The notes below the pieces were generated by a model, which ran no database searches, was not told the origin of the DNA, and was given only the letters and a program-made list of their open reading frames with translations. From positions 1-64,000 of the forward strand of contig JAFQZI010000173.1 of assembly GCA_017406005.1 (NCBI GenBank): 64,000 nucleotides of DNA. Reading direction: 5' to 3'. A program made the position numbers and the translations under genes. Of this stretch, positions 50,681 through 58,950 are shown one piece after another; positions within the stretch are counted from its first letter, which is position 1; the number at the start of each line of letters is the position of its first letter. The DNA comes from Oscillospiraceae bacterium. GTDB lineage: Bacteria; Bacillota; Clostridia; Oscillospirales; Oscillospiraceae.

Positions 50681-51858
50681 GGTTTTTTCCCTGAAATCAG
50701 CCAGATCGGGTTCTGTGCCGTCATCATATGGCTGCTGCCGACAACCCTGCTCCTGCTTGCGGAAAGCTGCAGGATCTCCGTGTTGTATCCCGCCGCTTCG
50801 AGCGTAACAGTTGCCAGATGAAGGGTTTCAATCGTGACGGCCGTCACACAGACGGCAGCCTTCGGGGACTTTTCCATAACGGCACGGAGGATTTCTTCGC
50901 CGTTTCCGCCCGTCCCTCCGACAAACACCGCATCCGCCTCCGGCAGGCCGTTCAGGGCTTCCGGAGCATGGCCCCCGATCAGGCGCAGATTCCAGGCGCC
51001 GAGCTTTCTGCGGTTTGCTTCCGCCAGCAGAAGGGCGTTTTCATCCCGCTCAATCCCGTATACCGCACCGACGTGCAGCGCAAGCTCGATTGCCACGCTT
51101 CCCGTCCCGGTGCCGATATCCCAGCAGACGGAATCCTCTTCCACTTCCAGAAGAGAGAGCACCATGGCACGGACCTCGCGCTTCGTCATCGGGATGCCTT
51201 CCGCACGTTCAAAACAGTCATCCGGCATCCCGGGCAGGTAGCGTGTGCGATTCGGTGCCCTGTCTGCAAGCATAACGCTGAGCGTTGCGAAGGATTGGTT
51301 TACATAATCTTTTGCTGCCCCGCGGCGGATCGTCTCCGCATCGCCGCCGAACTCTTCCCCAATGGCGACGGGAAGTTCTTCAAGCCCCGCCTCACACAGC
51401 TTTCTGCAAAGCTCCGCGGGTGTCTCGCATCCTCCTGTCAGGAAGAAAACGGGTTTGCCCCGGCAGACTTCTTTTACCGGGTCGCACTGCCTGCCATGGG
51501 CGCTGCAGAAATGCCAGCCCTGCCAGGGGATCTGCAGCTTTGCGGAGAACAGCTGCAGGCTGGAAATACCGGGAAGAACGGAAACATCCTCCCCTTCCAG
51601 ATACGGGAGCAGAATGCGCGCGCCGGAATTGAAGCCGCTGTCTCCGCTGAAGAGGACGGAAGCAATATCGCAGCCGCTCTCTTTCAGAATGGAGGCGATC
51701 TCCTCCGGCCGCACCGCCTCGGCGCAGGGCTTTCCGCTGCCGAGCTGCTCCAGCAGGCGCCGGGAACCGACCAGGAGAGAGGATTGCCGGATGGCTTCGG
51801 AAGCCTCAATGGTCAGAGATCGTTCACCGCAACCGCAGCCGATCAGAAAAATCTTCAT
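50677..51858 (-). CDS. cbiET: Fused cobalt-precorrin-7 C5-methyltransferase and C15-methyltransferase/decarboxylase
   Basis: A 393-residue fusion. Residues about 1-195 are CbiE (LIGCGCGERSLT, LLVGSRRLLEQL, LFSGDSGFNSGARIL). Residues about 205-393 are CbiT, a Rossmann SAM methyltransferase (MTKREVRAMVLSLLEVEEDSVCWDIGTGTGSVAIEL, then FVGGTGGNGEEILRAV). Together they methylate C5 and C15 and remove the ring C acetate carboxylate. Fusion is common as CobL in aerobes and frequent in Clostridia. AGGAGG precedes the ATG; it overlaps cbiF and cbiA by 4 nt. Confidence 0.94.
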   Translation of the reverse strand: MKIFLIGCGCGERSLTIEASEAIRQSSLLVGSRRLLEQLGSGKPCAEAVRPEEIASILKESGCDIASVLFSGDSGFNSGARILLPYLEGEDVSVLPGISSLQLFSAKLQIPWQGWHFCSAHGRQCDPVKEVCRGKPVFFLTGGCETPAELCRKLCEAGLEELPVAIGEEFGGDAETIRRGAAKDYVNQSFATLSVMLADRAPNRTRYLPGMPDDCFERAEGIPMTKREVRAMVLSLLEVEEDSVCWDIGTGTGSVAIELALHVGAVYGIERDENALLLAEANRRKLGAWNLRLIGGHAPEALNGLPEADAVFVGGTGGNGEEILRAVMEKSPKAAVCVTAVTIETLHLATVTLEAAGYNTEILQLSASRSRVVGSSHMMTAQNPIWLISGKKP

Positions 51859-52616
51859 GGGGCAGCCTCCTTTTCCCGGAAGCCTGTTGTAAACGACGGA
51901 TCATAGAGGCAGCTGCGATCAAAGCTGCTGTTCAGAAAATCGCCGACCAGGATCAGCGCTGTTTTTTCCACGGCATTCTCCCGCCCGACAGCGGCAAGCG
52001 ACCCGACCGTACAAGGGAGGACCTTTTCCTCCGGCCAGCTCGCCTTATAGACGATGCAGGCAGGGGTATCCGCTGTATAGGCTCCCTTCAGCAGTTCTCC
52101 CTGCAGGGCGGGAAGCATCCCGGCGGAGAGGAAAACCGCCATGGAAGCTCCGTGTGAAGCCATTGCCGCTATCGCCTCGCGCTCCGGAACCGGTGTGCGG
52201 GCAGCCATACGCGTGAGGATCACACTCTGGCTGACGCCCGGCAGTGTGTACTCCGCATGGGCAGAAGCTGCCGCCGCGCAGAAACTCGAAACGCCTGGGA
52301 CAATATCATACGAAATGCCTCTCTGCTCCAGAGCATCCATCTGTTCGCGGATCGTGCTGTACACAGCCGTGTCACCCGTGTGCAGGCGAACGGTGGTTTT
52401 CCCTTCCCTCTCCGCACGCTCGATCAGGACAAGCACCTGCTCAAGGGTCAGGAACGCGCTGTTATGCACTTCACATGTTGGTTTACAACATTTCAGGAGC
52501 TCAGGATTGACAAGGCTGCCGGCATAGATCACAACATCGGCCTCTTCCAGAAGCTTTGCTCCGCGCAGCGTTATCAGGTCGGGGGCTCCCGGCCCCGCTC
52601 CGACAAAATGAACCAT
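51855..52616 (-). CDS. cbiF: Cobalt-precorrin-4 C11-methyltransferase
   Basis: The 253-residue tetrapyrrole methylase has HFVGAGPGAPDLITLRGAK at 3-21, YAGSLVNPELL near 33, VRLHTGDTAVYSTIREQM near 77 and GVSSFCAAAASAHAEYTLPGVSQSVILTR near 104, the CbiF/CobM signatures. It methylates C11. AGGAGG precedes the ATG. It is first in the second cobalamin block, 60 bp after murC, with only a hairpin between and no room for a full promoter. Confidence 0.95.
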   Translation of the reverse strand: MVHFVGAGPGAPDLITLRGAKLLEEADVVIYAGSLVNPELLKCCKPTCEVHNSAFLTLEQVLVLIERAEREGKTTVRLHTGDTAVYSTIREQMDALEQRGISYDIVPGVSSFCAAAASAHAEYTLPGVSQSVILTRMAARTPVPEREAIAAMASHGASMAVFLSAGMLPALQGELLKGAYTADTPACIVYKASWPEEKVLPCTVGSLAAVGRENAVEKTALILVGDFLNSSFDRSCLYDPSFTTGFREKEAAP

Positions 52617-52635
52617 CTTTCCTCCTATTGCATCA

Positions 52636-52665
52636 AAAAGGCATGCTCCGAGACCGGAACATGCC
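52636..52665 (-). terminator. Hairpin terminator or attenuator between murC and cbiF
   Basis: Minus-strand arms GGCATGTTCCG and CGGAGCATGCC pair over 11 bp (one G-U) around GTCT and run into TTTTTG. The upstream arm has the same GGCATGTTCCG as the riboswitch terminator at 42275. Confidence 0.8.
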
Positions 52666-52676
52666 AGTTTTCCGCT

Positions 52677-54050
52677 TCAGCTTCTCAGGAGATTCTCTCC
52701 CATTTTGTAAACATCCCCCGCGCCGACTGTGAGGATGATATCCCCCGGCCTTGCAATGGCACGAAGCGTATTTTCAAGCGTATCCTTATCCGGATAGAAT
52801 GTGGAATTCGGGATCTGTTCTGCAAGGGCTGCGGAGGAGATCCCCAGGGTATTCTGCTCTCTGGCCGCATAGATCTCCATCAGGAGAAGCACATCCGGGC
52901 GCTTGAGCTGCTTTACGAAATCATCAAACAGTGCAGCGGTTCTGGAATAGGTGTGAGGCTGGAAAACCACAATGGTACGCTTGTATTCCAGCTTATCCAG
53001 CGTGTCAAACAGGGCTTTGAGCTCTCCGGGATGGTGTGCATAGTCATCATACACATCGGCCCCGTTGAATTTGCCCTTGAATTCAAATCGCCTTTCCGCT
53101 CCGTTGAATCCGGCAAGACCGTACTTCACGGCGGTGGGACGGATCCCGAGGCTGATGCAGGCAGCTGTAGCCGCCAGCGCGTTTTTCACATTGTGGACGC
53201 CGGGAACATGCAGCGTCACATCGGTGAACTTTTTATTCTTGTAATAGATATCAAAAGTGGTATTCGTTCCGCTGTAGCGGATGTTCTTCGCCGTAACGTC
53301 CGCTTTGTTCTCGAAGCCGAACGTAATCATTTTCCGGCGGACATCCTTCAGGGCATCCATGGTGTTGGCATCGTCCGCATTCGCAACGATCACACCGCCG
53401 TCTTCCGGCACTTTGGAGGCAAAAATCCGGAAGCTGCGCTTCAGTTCTTCCAGATCCTTGAAAAAGTCAAGATGGTCCGCTTCGATATTCAGCACCACGG
53501 CAACCGTCGGATAAAATGAAAGGAAGGAGTTATAGTACTCGCACGCTTCCATGATAATGGTGTTGCCGTGGCCGATCCTGTGCCCGGCGTTCAGGAGCGG
53601 GAGCGTCCCTCCGATCATAACGGTGGGGTCTTTTTCCGCTGCCATCAGGATATGCGTACACATCGAAGTGGTAGTCGTCTTCCCGTGGGTGCCTGAAATG
53701 CACAGGGCATTGTTGTAATCCCGCGAAATCGTGCCCCATGCCTGGGTGCGCTCGAAAACGGGGATATCCTTTTCCCTGGCCGCGATGATCTCCGGGTTGT
53801 CATCGTGCACGGCAGCCGTCCTCACGACGAATTCTACCTCATCGGTAATATTCTCCGCATGATGCCCGATGATCACCGGAATTCCGAGTTCCCGCAGATT
53901 CCGGACATTCTGGCTTTCCATGGTGTCAGATCCGGAAATGTTCAGCCCCATATCAAAGAGGACTTCCGCCAGGGAGGACATGGAAACACCGCCGATCCCG
54001 ATCAGGTGCCCTCTTCTCCCGGGAGACATATAATTTTCAAAATCAGCCAT
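52677..54050 (-). CDS. murC: UDP-N-acetylmuramate-L-alanine ligase
   Basis: The 457-residue cytosolic ligase adds L-alanine to UDP-MurNAc in peptidoglycan synthesis. It shows the N-terminal Rossmann loop IGIGGVSMSSLAE near 18, the ATP loop GTHGKTTTTSMCTH near 113, and the C-terminal AERRFEFKG and DDYAHHPGELKA near 315-335, diagnostic of MurC. The start at 54050 (MADFENYM) has GGAG 6 nt upstream; earlier codons lack support. It is an unrelated leader gene for the cobalamin block. Confidence 0.95.
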   Translation of the reverse strand: MADFENYMSPGRRGHLIGIGGVSMSSLAEVLFDMGLNISGSDTMESQNVRNLRELGIPVIIGHHAENITDEVEFVVRTAAVHDDNPEIIAAREKDIPVFERTQAWGTISRDYNNALCISGTHGKTTTTSMCTHILMAAEKDPTVMIGGTLPLLNAGHRIGHGNTIIMEACEYYNSFLSFYPTVAVVLNIEADHLDFFKDLEELKRSFRIFASKVPEDGGVIVANADDANTMDALKDVRRKMITFGFENKADVTAKNIRYSGTNTTFDIYYKNKKFTDVTLHVPGVHNVKNALAATAACISLGIRPTAVKYGLAGFNGAERRFEFKGKFNGADVYDDYAHHPGELKALFDTLDKLEYKRTIVVFQPHTYSRTAALFDDFVKQLKRPDVLLLMEIYAAREQNTLGISSAALAEQIPNSTFYPDKDTLENTLRAIARPGDIILTVGAGDVYKMGENLLRS

Positions 54051-54208
54051 CTTATACTCCGTAATCAGTTCATTTACAAATTGTTCCTTGATGAATACGC
54101 CGTAAAATGGTAAAATGAAGCAGAAAGAAGACCGAATCTTCAGGTTCCGTTTCTGATTTATTATAATCCCGAGCGGTGCTGAATGCAAGAACTTTTAAAG
54201 GATGCCAT

Positions 54209-55399
54209 ATGGTCGACATAACGCCACCTAAATACGTCAGAAATGTTTTAAAAACGCTCGCTTCCCGCGGGTACCCCGCTTGTATTGTGGGCGGATGTGT
54301 GCGGGATATGATCCTGCGTGTACCCCCGAATGACTGGGACATCGCCACTTCTGCCACTCCGGATGAACTTCTTGAGTTGTTCCCCGACTCCATTCCGACG
54401 GGAATCCGGCACGGAACCGTCACGGTCAAATCCGGCGGGCAGTTCGTTGAAGTGACGACCTTCCGCGATGACGGAGAGTATCTGGACCATCGTCATCCGG
54501 ACCACGTCAGTTTTGTCGGAGACCTGAACACGGATCTCGGCAGGCGGGATTTCACGATCAACGCCATTGCGGTCACTTCAACCGGTGTTCTGGTTGATCC
54601 CTACCACGGGATAGACGATATTCGCGCCGGCATTATCCGTGCCGTCGGGAATCCGAAGCAGCGGTTTGAAGAAGATGCGCTGCGCATGCTGCGTGCCTTC
54701 CGTTTCTCTTCCCGGCTCGGGTTTGAAATTGAAGAGGATACCTTTTTTGCCATTCTGGCCAATGCCTCCCTCGCCGCCGGGCTCTCCGCCGAACGCGTCA
54801 GGGATGAGATTGAGAAGATCCTGCTCACAGCGAATCCGGAGACGCTCTATACCGTTATCGAATGCGGGCTGCTGGACACCTATCTTCTCAAGCATTTGAG
54901 CCGGGATGACGGGCTGATCCGCATTGCTTCCATCCGGAAGAAGGCACTGCCCCGCTGGGCCTTGTTCTGCACCATCCTGCTGGCGGATGACTGCATTGAA
55001 AGTGCTGCAGGCTTTCTCCGCTCCCTCCGGCTTGACAACCGGACCATCCGCTGCTGCAGTGATGCCTGCAGCCTGCTTATGAAAACACCTCCCGAAACCG
55101 CAGTTGACTGGAAAAAGCTTCTTCGGAAAACCGGCGTTGACAGCGTGGAATGTGCTGCAATCTGCTGGGATGCGATCTATGGGGGCGGATTCGAGGAGCA
55201 GCTCCGGAAAGTGCTGAAAAGGGGTGAATGCTTCTCCCTGAGCCGTCTGGCCGTAAACGGGCACGACCTTGCGGCACTTGGCCTGAAAGGAAAGCAGCTC
55301 GGCAATATGCTTGAATTTTTGCTGGATTATGTGATTGAATATCCCGATAACAACCGCCGCGAGCTGCTTCTCGCACTCGCTTCTGCCGGGGACGATTAA
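54209..55399 (+). CDS. cca: CCA tRNA nucleotidyltransferase
   Basis: The 396-residue class II nucleotidyltransferase has CIVGGCVRDMIL near 22 with the catalytic pair in NDWDIATSA near 40. RRDFTINAIAV follows near 113, as do FEEDALRMLRAFRFSSRLGFEIE near 150 (nucleotide-selecting EDxxR region) and an RNA-binding helical tail. There is no HD domain. It starts at the ATG at 54209, 7 nt after AAAGGA; an upstream alternative is unsupported. It adds or repairs the tRNA 3'-CCA, needed here since the two tRNA genes lack an encoded CCA. Confidence 0.93.
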   Translation: MVDITPPKYVRNVLKTLASRGYPACIVGGCVRDMILRVPPNDWDIATSATPDELLELFPDSIPTGIRHGTVTVKSGGQFVEVTTFRDDGEYLDHRHPDHVSFVGDLNTDLGRRDFTINAIAVTSTGVLVDPYHGIDDIRAGIIRAVGNPKQRFEEDALRMLRAFRFSSRLGFEIEEDTFFAILANASLAAGLSAERVRDEIEKILLTANPETLYTVIECGLLDTYLLKHLSRDDGLIRIASIRKKALPRWALFCTILLADDCIESAAGFLRSLRLDNRTIRCCSDACSLLMKTPPETAVDWKKLLRKTGVDSVECAAICWDAIYGGGFEEQLRKVLKRGECFSLSRLAVNGHDLAALGLKGKQLGNMLEFLLDYVIEYPDNNRRELLLALASAGDD

Positions 55400-55414
55400 G
55401 GGGAGGTGCAACCC

Positions 55415-56035
55415 ATGGATTTTTTTGAACAGCTGAAGCAGGAGTGCAGCCTCTGTGCGAGATGCGGCCTCGGTGCGACGAGGACAAACCTTGTTTTCGG
55501 GACGGGGAATGAGCATTCCGACATTGTGTTTGTCGGAGAAGGACCGGGAGAAAAAGAAGATCTCCAGGGAATCCCGTTTGTCGGCCCGGCCGGCCAGCTC
55601 CTCGACACAATGCTGAAACTGATCGGCCTCCGGCGGGAAGACGTCTATATCTGCAACATTGTGAAATGCCGGCCGCCTCTTAACCGCGACCCTGCGCCGG
55701 AGGAGCGGGAAGCATGTTCCCAATGGCTCCAGCGCCAGCTTGAGCTGATCGATCCGAAGATCATTGTCTGCCTCGGCCGTATTTCGGCGACCTCGCTGAT
55801 CAGCCCCTCTTTCAAGATCACGAAAGAGCACGGCCAGTGGTATGAGATCGACGGGCGGAAAGTAATTGCCACCTATCATCCGTCAGCGCTGTTGCGGGAT
55901 GTTTCCAAACGGCCCGAGGCGTTTGCCGATTTCCGGGAGATCCGCTCAGCCATGCGGGAACTCGGCCATCTCTGTGACCCGCTCTCTTTCTATTCTTCCA
56001 AAGACAAGGAGACTGACAATGATCCGGTTTTATAA
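55415..56035 (+). CDS. Family 4 uracil-DNA glycosylase (Fe-S)
   Basis: The 206-residue protein has cysteines in CSLCARCGLG near residue 11 and CRP/C later (CQW region), as in the [4Fe-4S] family. The catalytic motif is GEGPGEKEDLQGIPFVGPAGQLLD near 40, and the DNA-intercalating motif is HPSALLR near 156. It removes uracil from DNA. GGGAGG lies 7 nt before the ATG at 55415. It overlaps the amidohydrolase start by 17 nt. Confidence 0.93.
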   Translation: MDFFEQLKQECSLCARCGLGATRTNLVFGTGNEHSDIVFVGEGPGEKEDLQGIPFVGPAGQLLDTMLKLIGLRREDVYICNIVKCRPPLNRDPAPEEREACSQWLQRQLELIDPKIIVCLGRISATSLISPSFKITKEHGQWYEIDGRKVIATYHPSALLRDVSKRPEAFADFREIRSAMRELGHLCDPLSFYSSKDKETDNDPVL

Positions 56036-57296
56036 CGGGAAAATGCTTCGCTTCGAGCCTGAAATGCGCCTGACGACCGAGGAAGTCTGGACGGATGGGA
56101 ACCGCATTAGCTACGTCGGCCCGGCAAAGAACGATCCTCCGATGTTTGAGCGCCAGATCGATCTGCGCGGTGACCTGCTAATGCCGGGATTCAAAAATGC
56201 CCATACCCATACGGCAATGACATTTCTCCGGTCGCTGGCGGATGATATGGAGCTGCAGAGCTGGCTGAAGAAAATCGTCTGGCCGAATGAGGCAAAGCTC
56301 ACGGATGATGCCGTCACGGTCTTTACAAAAATCGGCATCATGGAATACCTCTCCTCCGGGATCACGGCAAGCTTTGATATGTATGTGCATAACGAGGCCT
56401 ATGCCAAAGCGAATGTGGATACAGGCTTTCGCACGGTGATCTGTTCCGGGCTGAACAACTTTGATGCCGACCCGGAAAATATTGAACGGGAATACCTGCG
56501 TTTTAACCGGTACCATGAGCTGGTATCCTATATCCTCGGCATCCACGCGGAGTATACCACTTCGCTTGACCGGATGGAGTACCTTGCCTCCCTTGCGGAG
56601 AAGTACAAAGCCCCCTGCTTCACCCATATCTGTGAAACAAAAAAAGAATCGGAGGACTGCATCAAGCGTTATGGGATGTCGGCTCCTCTTGTGCTCGACA
56701 AAATCGGGTTCTACCGCTACGGCGGAGGCGGATTCCACTGCTGCTATTTCACGGAGGAGGACATCCGATATTTTGCCGATCACGGCCTCTGGGCTGTCAC
56801 CTGCCCGGGTTCCAACCTGAAGCTCGCCAGCGGGATCGCACCTGTGGAAAAGATGCGCAAATGCGGCGTAAAACTGGCCATCGGGACGGACGGGGCTTCC
56901 AGCAACAACGCGCTGGATTTCTTCCGTGAGATGTATCTGGTCACCGCTCTGCAGAAGATTTATGAAGAAGATGCCTCGGCCTGCCCCGCTTCCGAAGTGC
57001 TGAAAATGGCCTGTGTGAACGGGGCACGTGCAATCGGCCTGAACGACTGCGACGACATCGCTGCCGGAAAGCTTGCCGACCTCGTCGTGATTGACCTCAG
57101 CCGCCCCAACATGCAGCCTCTCAACAATATTGTCTCCAACATCGTATATTCCGGAAGCAAGGAAAATGTGCGCCTTATAATGGTCAACGGAAAGATTCTC
57201 TATGAAAACGGTGAATTCTTCATCGGGCAGAATCCGGAAGAAATCTACCGGGAAGCCAATGAATTCGTAGGCAGCCTTTCGTGTGCCGGGAAATAG
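56019..57296 (+). CDS. Metal-dependent amidohydrolase, MtaD/SsnA-like deaminase
   Basis: The 425-residue protein has metal ligands in NAHTHTAM near residue 60, IHAEYTT near 176, FTHICETKKES near 205 and GTDGASSNN near 292 (final Asp). This is the pattern of the methylthioadenosine/S-adenosylhomocysteine deaminase and SsnA group. It probably deaminates a purine nucleoside or related compound in the cytosol. The start at 56019 (MIRFYNG) follows AAGGAG by 7 nt; the longer open frame upstream is glycosylase sequence. Confidence 0.9.
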   Translation: MIRFYNGKMLRFEPEMRLTTEEVWTDGNRISYVGPAKNDPPMFERQIDLRGDLLMPGFKNAHTHTAMTFLRSLADDMELQSWLKKIVWPNEAKLTDDAVTVFTKIGIMEYLSSGITASFDMYVHNEAYAKANVDTGFRTVICSGLNNFDADPENIEREYLRFNRYHELVSYILGIHAEYTTSLDRMEYLASLAEKYKAPCFTHICETKKESEDCIKRYGMSAPLVLDKIGFYRYGGGGFHCCYFTEEDIRYFADHGLWAVTCPGSNLKLASGIAPVEKMRKCGVKLAIGTDGASSNNALDFFREMYLVTALQKIYEEDASACPASEVLKMACVNGARAIGLNDCDDIAAGKLADLVVIDLSRPNMQPLNNIVSNIVYSGSKENVRLIMVNGKILYENGEFFIGQNPEEIYREANEFVGSLSCAGK

Positions 57297-57322
57297 CCTG
57301 TTTACTTATACGAAACAGAAAC

Positions 57323-57362
57323 AAACCCGCTCAGAGTTTTAGAATACTCTTTGAGCGGGTTT
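57323..57362. terminator. Bidirectional terminator
   Basis: Stem AAACCCGCTCA / TGAGCGGGTTT (11 bp) with an inner GAGT/ACTC pairing, between the convergent amidohydrolase and metallopeptidase genes. Confidence 0.87.
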
Positions 57363-57384
57363 GTTGCAGATTATATAAAAGTCC

Positions 57385-57765
57385 TCATTTCCCCTGGCGG
57401 GACAGGTATGCCTGTTTCTCCCGTTCATCCTCTGCCTTCAGCGAGGAGGAATTGTGGATTCCACCCATGTTTTCCAGATGGTGACGGAACTCATGGCGCA
57501 GAATGCCGCGCAGTAGTTCCCTGGCTTCCGTTTCATTTGCCTGTGGATACACCTGATCAAAGGAGCCTTTGAACATAACGATCTGCCGTATGCCGGAATA
57601 CACCTGGTACTGGCCCATGGTATGCAGATCATTCCCGCGTGAATAATCCGGGATCACCAACGCCTCCGAAACGATCACGCCACCGGTAAGCCCTTGAAAG
57701 AACTCCTCCGGGAATTCATCTAGCAGCTCCGAAATGATTTTCCTGTATTCTTCGATCGTGATCAT
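57385..57765 (-). CDS. Minimal zincin-like metallopeptidase family protein
   Basis: The 126-residue protein has the zinc motif HEFRHHLE near residue 90, with upstream LIVYRG-like strands (QIVMFKGSF) and a glycine region GLTGGVIVSEALVIPD. It fits the small, stand-alone metallopeptidase family with an H-E-x-x-H-H site found in many Bacillota and Actinobacteria. Its substrate is unknown and some members may be inactive. It lies alone between the bidirectional terminator and the tRNA-associated element. Confidence 0.85.
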   Translation of the reverse strand: MITIEEYRKIISELLDEFPEEFFQGLTGGVIVSEALVIPDYSRGNDLHTMGQYQVYSGIRQIVMFKGSFDQVYPQANETEARELLRGILRHEFRHHLENMGGIHNSSSLKAEDEREKQAYLSRQGK

Positions 57766-57861
57766 AGCATTTCAACTCTCCATTGCATTCGCTGTCAGTT
57801 CTCCTTCTTTTTCCGCTTCTCCTTGTGCAGAACCGAACAGGATTTTACAGAAGATATAACA

Positions 57862-57896
57862 AAAACACTTGAAATCATAACGAAATCAAGTGTTTT
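57862..57896 (-). terminator. Probable original tRNA-Gln terminator, displaced by the element
   Basis: Arms AAAACACTTGA / TCAAGTGTTTT (11 bp). On the minus strand the stem ends in TTTTTGTTAT. It lies 6 bp outside the left direct repeat, where the tRNA-Gln terminator would be before insertion. Confidence 0.7.
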
Positions 57897-57901
57897 CCGT
57901 G

Positions 57902-57923
57902 GCAGCGGGAGAAGGATTCGAAC
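57902..57923. repeat. attL: direct repeat of the tRNA-Gln 3' end
   Basis: The 22 bp from GCAGCGGGAG to GATTCGAAC are identical to 60254-60275. The flanking bases differ on both sides, so this is the exact boundary left by site-specific integration. Confidence 0.87.
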
Positions 57924-58271
57924 TATGCTCCGGTATTATATTTGAACTTTTCAGAGTTTATCTGAGCACTTTTCACTCAATATCGCAACGATTTCATCAC
58001 TTTTTAGTTTATTCAAGTTTATTAAAATTTATCCCAGTTAGTGAAAATAATAGTGAAAAAAGGCCAACAGATTATGCGGATTGCACCATTTGCTAGTCTT
58101 ATTTAATTATATATTATTCAACACATACTGTCAATCAGATTCCGCATCCAGCATATTTTTATGCTTGTGTGTCAAATCTGTCCATCCTTGATCATTTTCT
58201 GCGTAGTTAATTGTGCTCATGTTATTCCGCTTCTATGTGATCGATAACCGAGCCTTATAAATAACGTGGTA
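57924..58271. other. AT-rich left end of the integrative element
   Basis: No gene seen. The stretch is clearly more AT-rich than its neighbours and contains direct GTGAAAA / TAGTGAAAAAA motifs near 58039-58061. Recombination-protein binding sites are possible but not shown. Confidence 0.4.
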
Positions 58272-58556
58272 TCAGTCCATTGCCTTTGTCGATAACGCAA
58301 GGAACGCACAAAACGATGGAGCAATCCGAATCCGTTCACCATTCCCTGTTTGGATAAGCCACAAGTTCACGGACCCATCTTTTTTATCCAAACAGATTAC
58401 ATCGTCTCCCTCAACTAATGCTATGGCAAATTGTTCTGTCCCCTCTAACCCAAGGATAGCATTTGTTTGGAACACGCCATAACCAGGGATGTCAGAACTG
58501 TCCAAGAAATGGTGAATAGCATAATCAAATCCGTCAGCCGAAAACGGTATCAGGAT
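58272..58556 (-). pseudogene. SUKH (SMI1/KNR4)-like fragment
   Basis: An open frame of 95 codons without a good start: ILIPFSADGFDYAIHHFLD, then GLEGTEQFAIALVEGDDVICLDK and the end RIAPSFCAFLALS. The GD-x-ICLD strand and the SF-x-x-FL end resemble the C-terminal half of SUKH domain proteins, which often act as immunity proteins to toxins. The N-terminal half is missing; the lipoprotein gene overlaps its 5' side. This is a low-similarity judgement by eye. Confidence 0.45.
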
Positions 58557-58824
58557 CTAATAATTCTACAAGCTCCGCGTATACTGCATTCTCAACGTAA
58601 TCAAGTAATTCGGCATCGCTTAACTCATCAAATTGAATTTCCAATTCATCTTCCTGTGAAATCACAATTTCAGTTGGAACCGGAGATGTGGTCGCCGCTG
58701 GCGATGGTGTAGCTGTTTCCGAACTTGTCTGATTGGTAACAGTACCGCAGCCAGAAAGAACCATCGCAATACAGAGAACAAGGGCAACTACGAGTATGAT
58801 CGTCAGAGCTCTAAGCGCCTTCAT
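58534..58824 (-). CDS. Small lipoprotein of the integrative element
   Basis: The 96-residue protein has a signal peptide with lipobox VLSGC (Cys near residue 25), a Ser/Thr/Pro linker (TATPSPAATTSPVPTE) and an acidic C-terminal stretch (DELEIQFDELSDAELLDY). The start MKALRAL has no strong ribosome site; a TTG 12 codons upstream is possible. Function is unknown; it is probably cargo of the element. Its base composition is more AT-rich than the cobalamin cluster. Confidence 0.6.
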   Translation of the reverse strand: MKALRALTIILVVALVLCIAMVLSGCGTVTNQTSSETATPSPAATTSPVPTEIVISQEDELEIQFDELSDAELLDYVENAVYAELVELLDPDTVFG

Positions 58825-58868
58825 AAGTTTACAGCTCAGAGGTTTTAAAACCCGTAACAAAATTCAAG

Positions 58869-58922
58869 TTGCCACATCGGACAAACGCGTGTTATAATAT
58901 AGAGGAAATCAGTCCTCTATAT
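58869..58922 (+). promoter_or_regulatory. Integrase promoter with palindromic operator
   Basis: TTGCCA (58869-58874) and TATAAT (58893-58898), 18-nt spacer. A perfect inverted repeat ATATAGAGGA / TCCTCTATAT (58897-58922, 6-nt centre) covers the start site, 28 bp before the integrase ATG. Confidence 0.8.
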
Positions 58923-58950
58923 CGTAACAAACGATTAGGAGGAAATACAA

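Noticed and set aside
52617..52676. A second cobalamin riboswitch upstream of cbiF
   Set aside because: Only 60 bp separate murC and cbiF; the hairpin is there but none of the aptamer segments is.
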